A DNA stretch of 64,000 nucleotides from Azorinus chamasolen (Eukaryota > Mollusca > Bivalvia > Cardiida > Solecurtidae). The notes under the pieces were generated by a model. That model saw nothing but the letters and a program-made list of their open reading frames with translations, was not told the DNA's origin and ran no database searches. The stretch covers positions 30,027,932 through 30,091,931 of the forward strand of contig OY755240.1 of the NCBI GenBank assembly GCA_963576725.1, read 5' to 3'. Every line of letters begins with the position of its first letter. Positions within the stretch are counted from its first letter, which is position 1. The position numbers and the translations under genes are program-made. Shown one piece after another: positions 63,770 through 64,000 of this stretch.

Positions 63770-64000
63770 TGTAACCCTTTCCCTCATATAAACGTGTTTT
63801 CACGCATTTGCAAACAGAGTAGACCCAGATCAGACGGCTCCTAGAGGAGCCGTCTGATCAGGGTCTGCTCTGTTTGCTAATGGAATTTGAAAGATCTGTT
63901 TCTTTACTGTCCAAAATGGCTACAATGTTCCACTTTCCATATTTTATTATAACTATTTTGTCCATGAATATTCAGTAGGTATTGAACTTTGGAATTAACA
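63770..64000 (+). mobile_element. MITE family A, cut by the window end
   Basis: GTAACCCTTTCCCTCATATA at the left; hairpin 63808-63879 (GCAAACAGAGTAGACCCAGA / TCAGGGTCTGCTCTGTTTGC), apex GGCTCCTAGAGGAGCC. The right half continues to TTTGGAATTAACA at 64000. Confidence 0.88.

Overview
The window looks like a stretch of a bivalve mollusc genome. That is an inference from intron-containing metazoan genes, an AT-rich background and very dense short palindromic elements and degenerate tandem repeats of the kind known from bivalves. I cannot name the species. I see no bacterial or viral gene.

Two host genes can be assembled. A complete four-exon TXNDC17 (TRP14) gene lies on the minus strand (17797 down to 10500). 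Its exons join in phase to 123 codons, the length of the human protein. On the plus strand is a collagen-type prolyl 4-hydroxylase alpha (P4HA) locus. One first exon (22984-23395: signal peptide plus N-terminal domain, phase-1 donor) is followed by three separate terminal exons (28145-29328, 35777-36948, 43666-44837). Each has the same phase-1 acceptor and an intact 2-oxoglutarate/Fe(II) catalytic core. Joined to exon 1 they predict 531, 527 and 527 residues, close to the family's ~534. No second copy of exon 1 is present, so the locus may be one gene with three alternative catalytic ends. Cassettes 2 and 3 sit in a ~4.5-kb segmental duplication.

Other coding-like material: a 5'-truncated reverse transcriptase (2852-3670); a frameshifted non-LTR retrotransposon (about 18215-20590, minus); a small RT scrap (57778-57888, minus); a candidate exon (6830-6984); and a ~2-kb unit repeated 3.5 times (47759-54415) carrying a Cys-loop-receptor-like exon fragment.

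The rest is mostly non-autonomous elements. I use working letters. A, F, G, H, I, J, K: TTAA-flanked elements with ends like TTAACCCTTT, piggyBac-like. E, E2, L, M: TA-flanked elements with CAGT...-type ends, pogo/Tigger-like. D: a long near-perfect palindrome element. There are also two ~180-bp foldback copies, a tRNA-derived SINE in two copies (one split by a 978-bp hAT-like element), and several mini- and microsatellites. Many unrelated families carry a central hairpin ending in the same apex, close to GCTCCTATAGGAGC. The duplicated P4HA segments provide natural empty/filled site pairs that show TTAA target duplication directly.

Layout: 1-10.5 kb nested repeats and RT remnant; 10.5-17.8 kb TXNDC17 with MITE-filled introns; 18.2-20.6 kb LINE; 22.98-44.84 kb P4HA locus; 45-47.7 kb MITEs; 47.8-54.4 kb 2-kb array; 54.4-64 kb nested MITEs, a 54-bp satellite and CAA-rich arrays.
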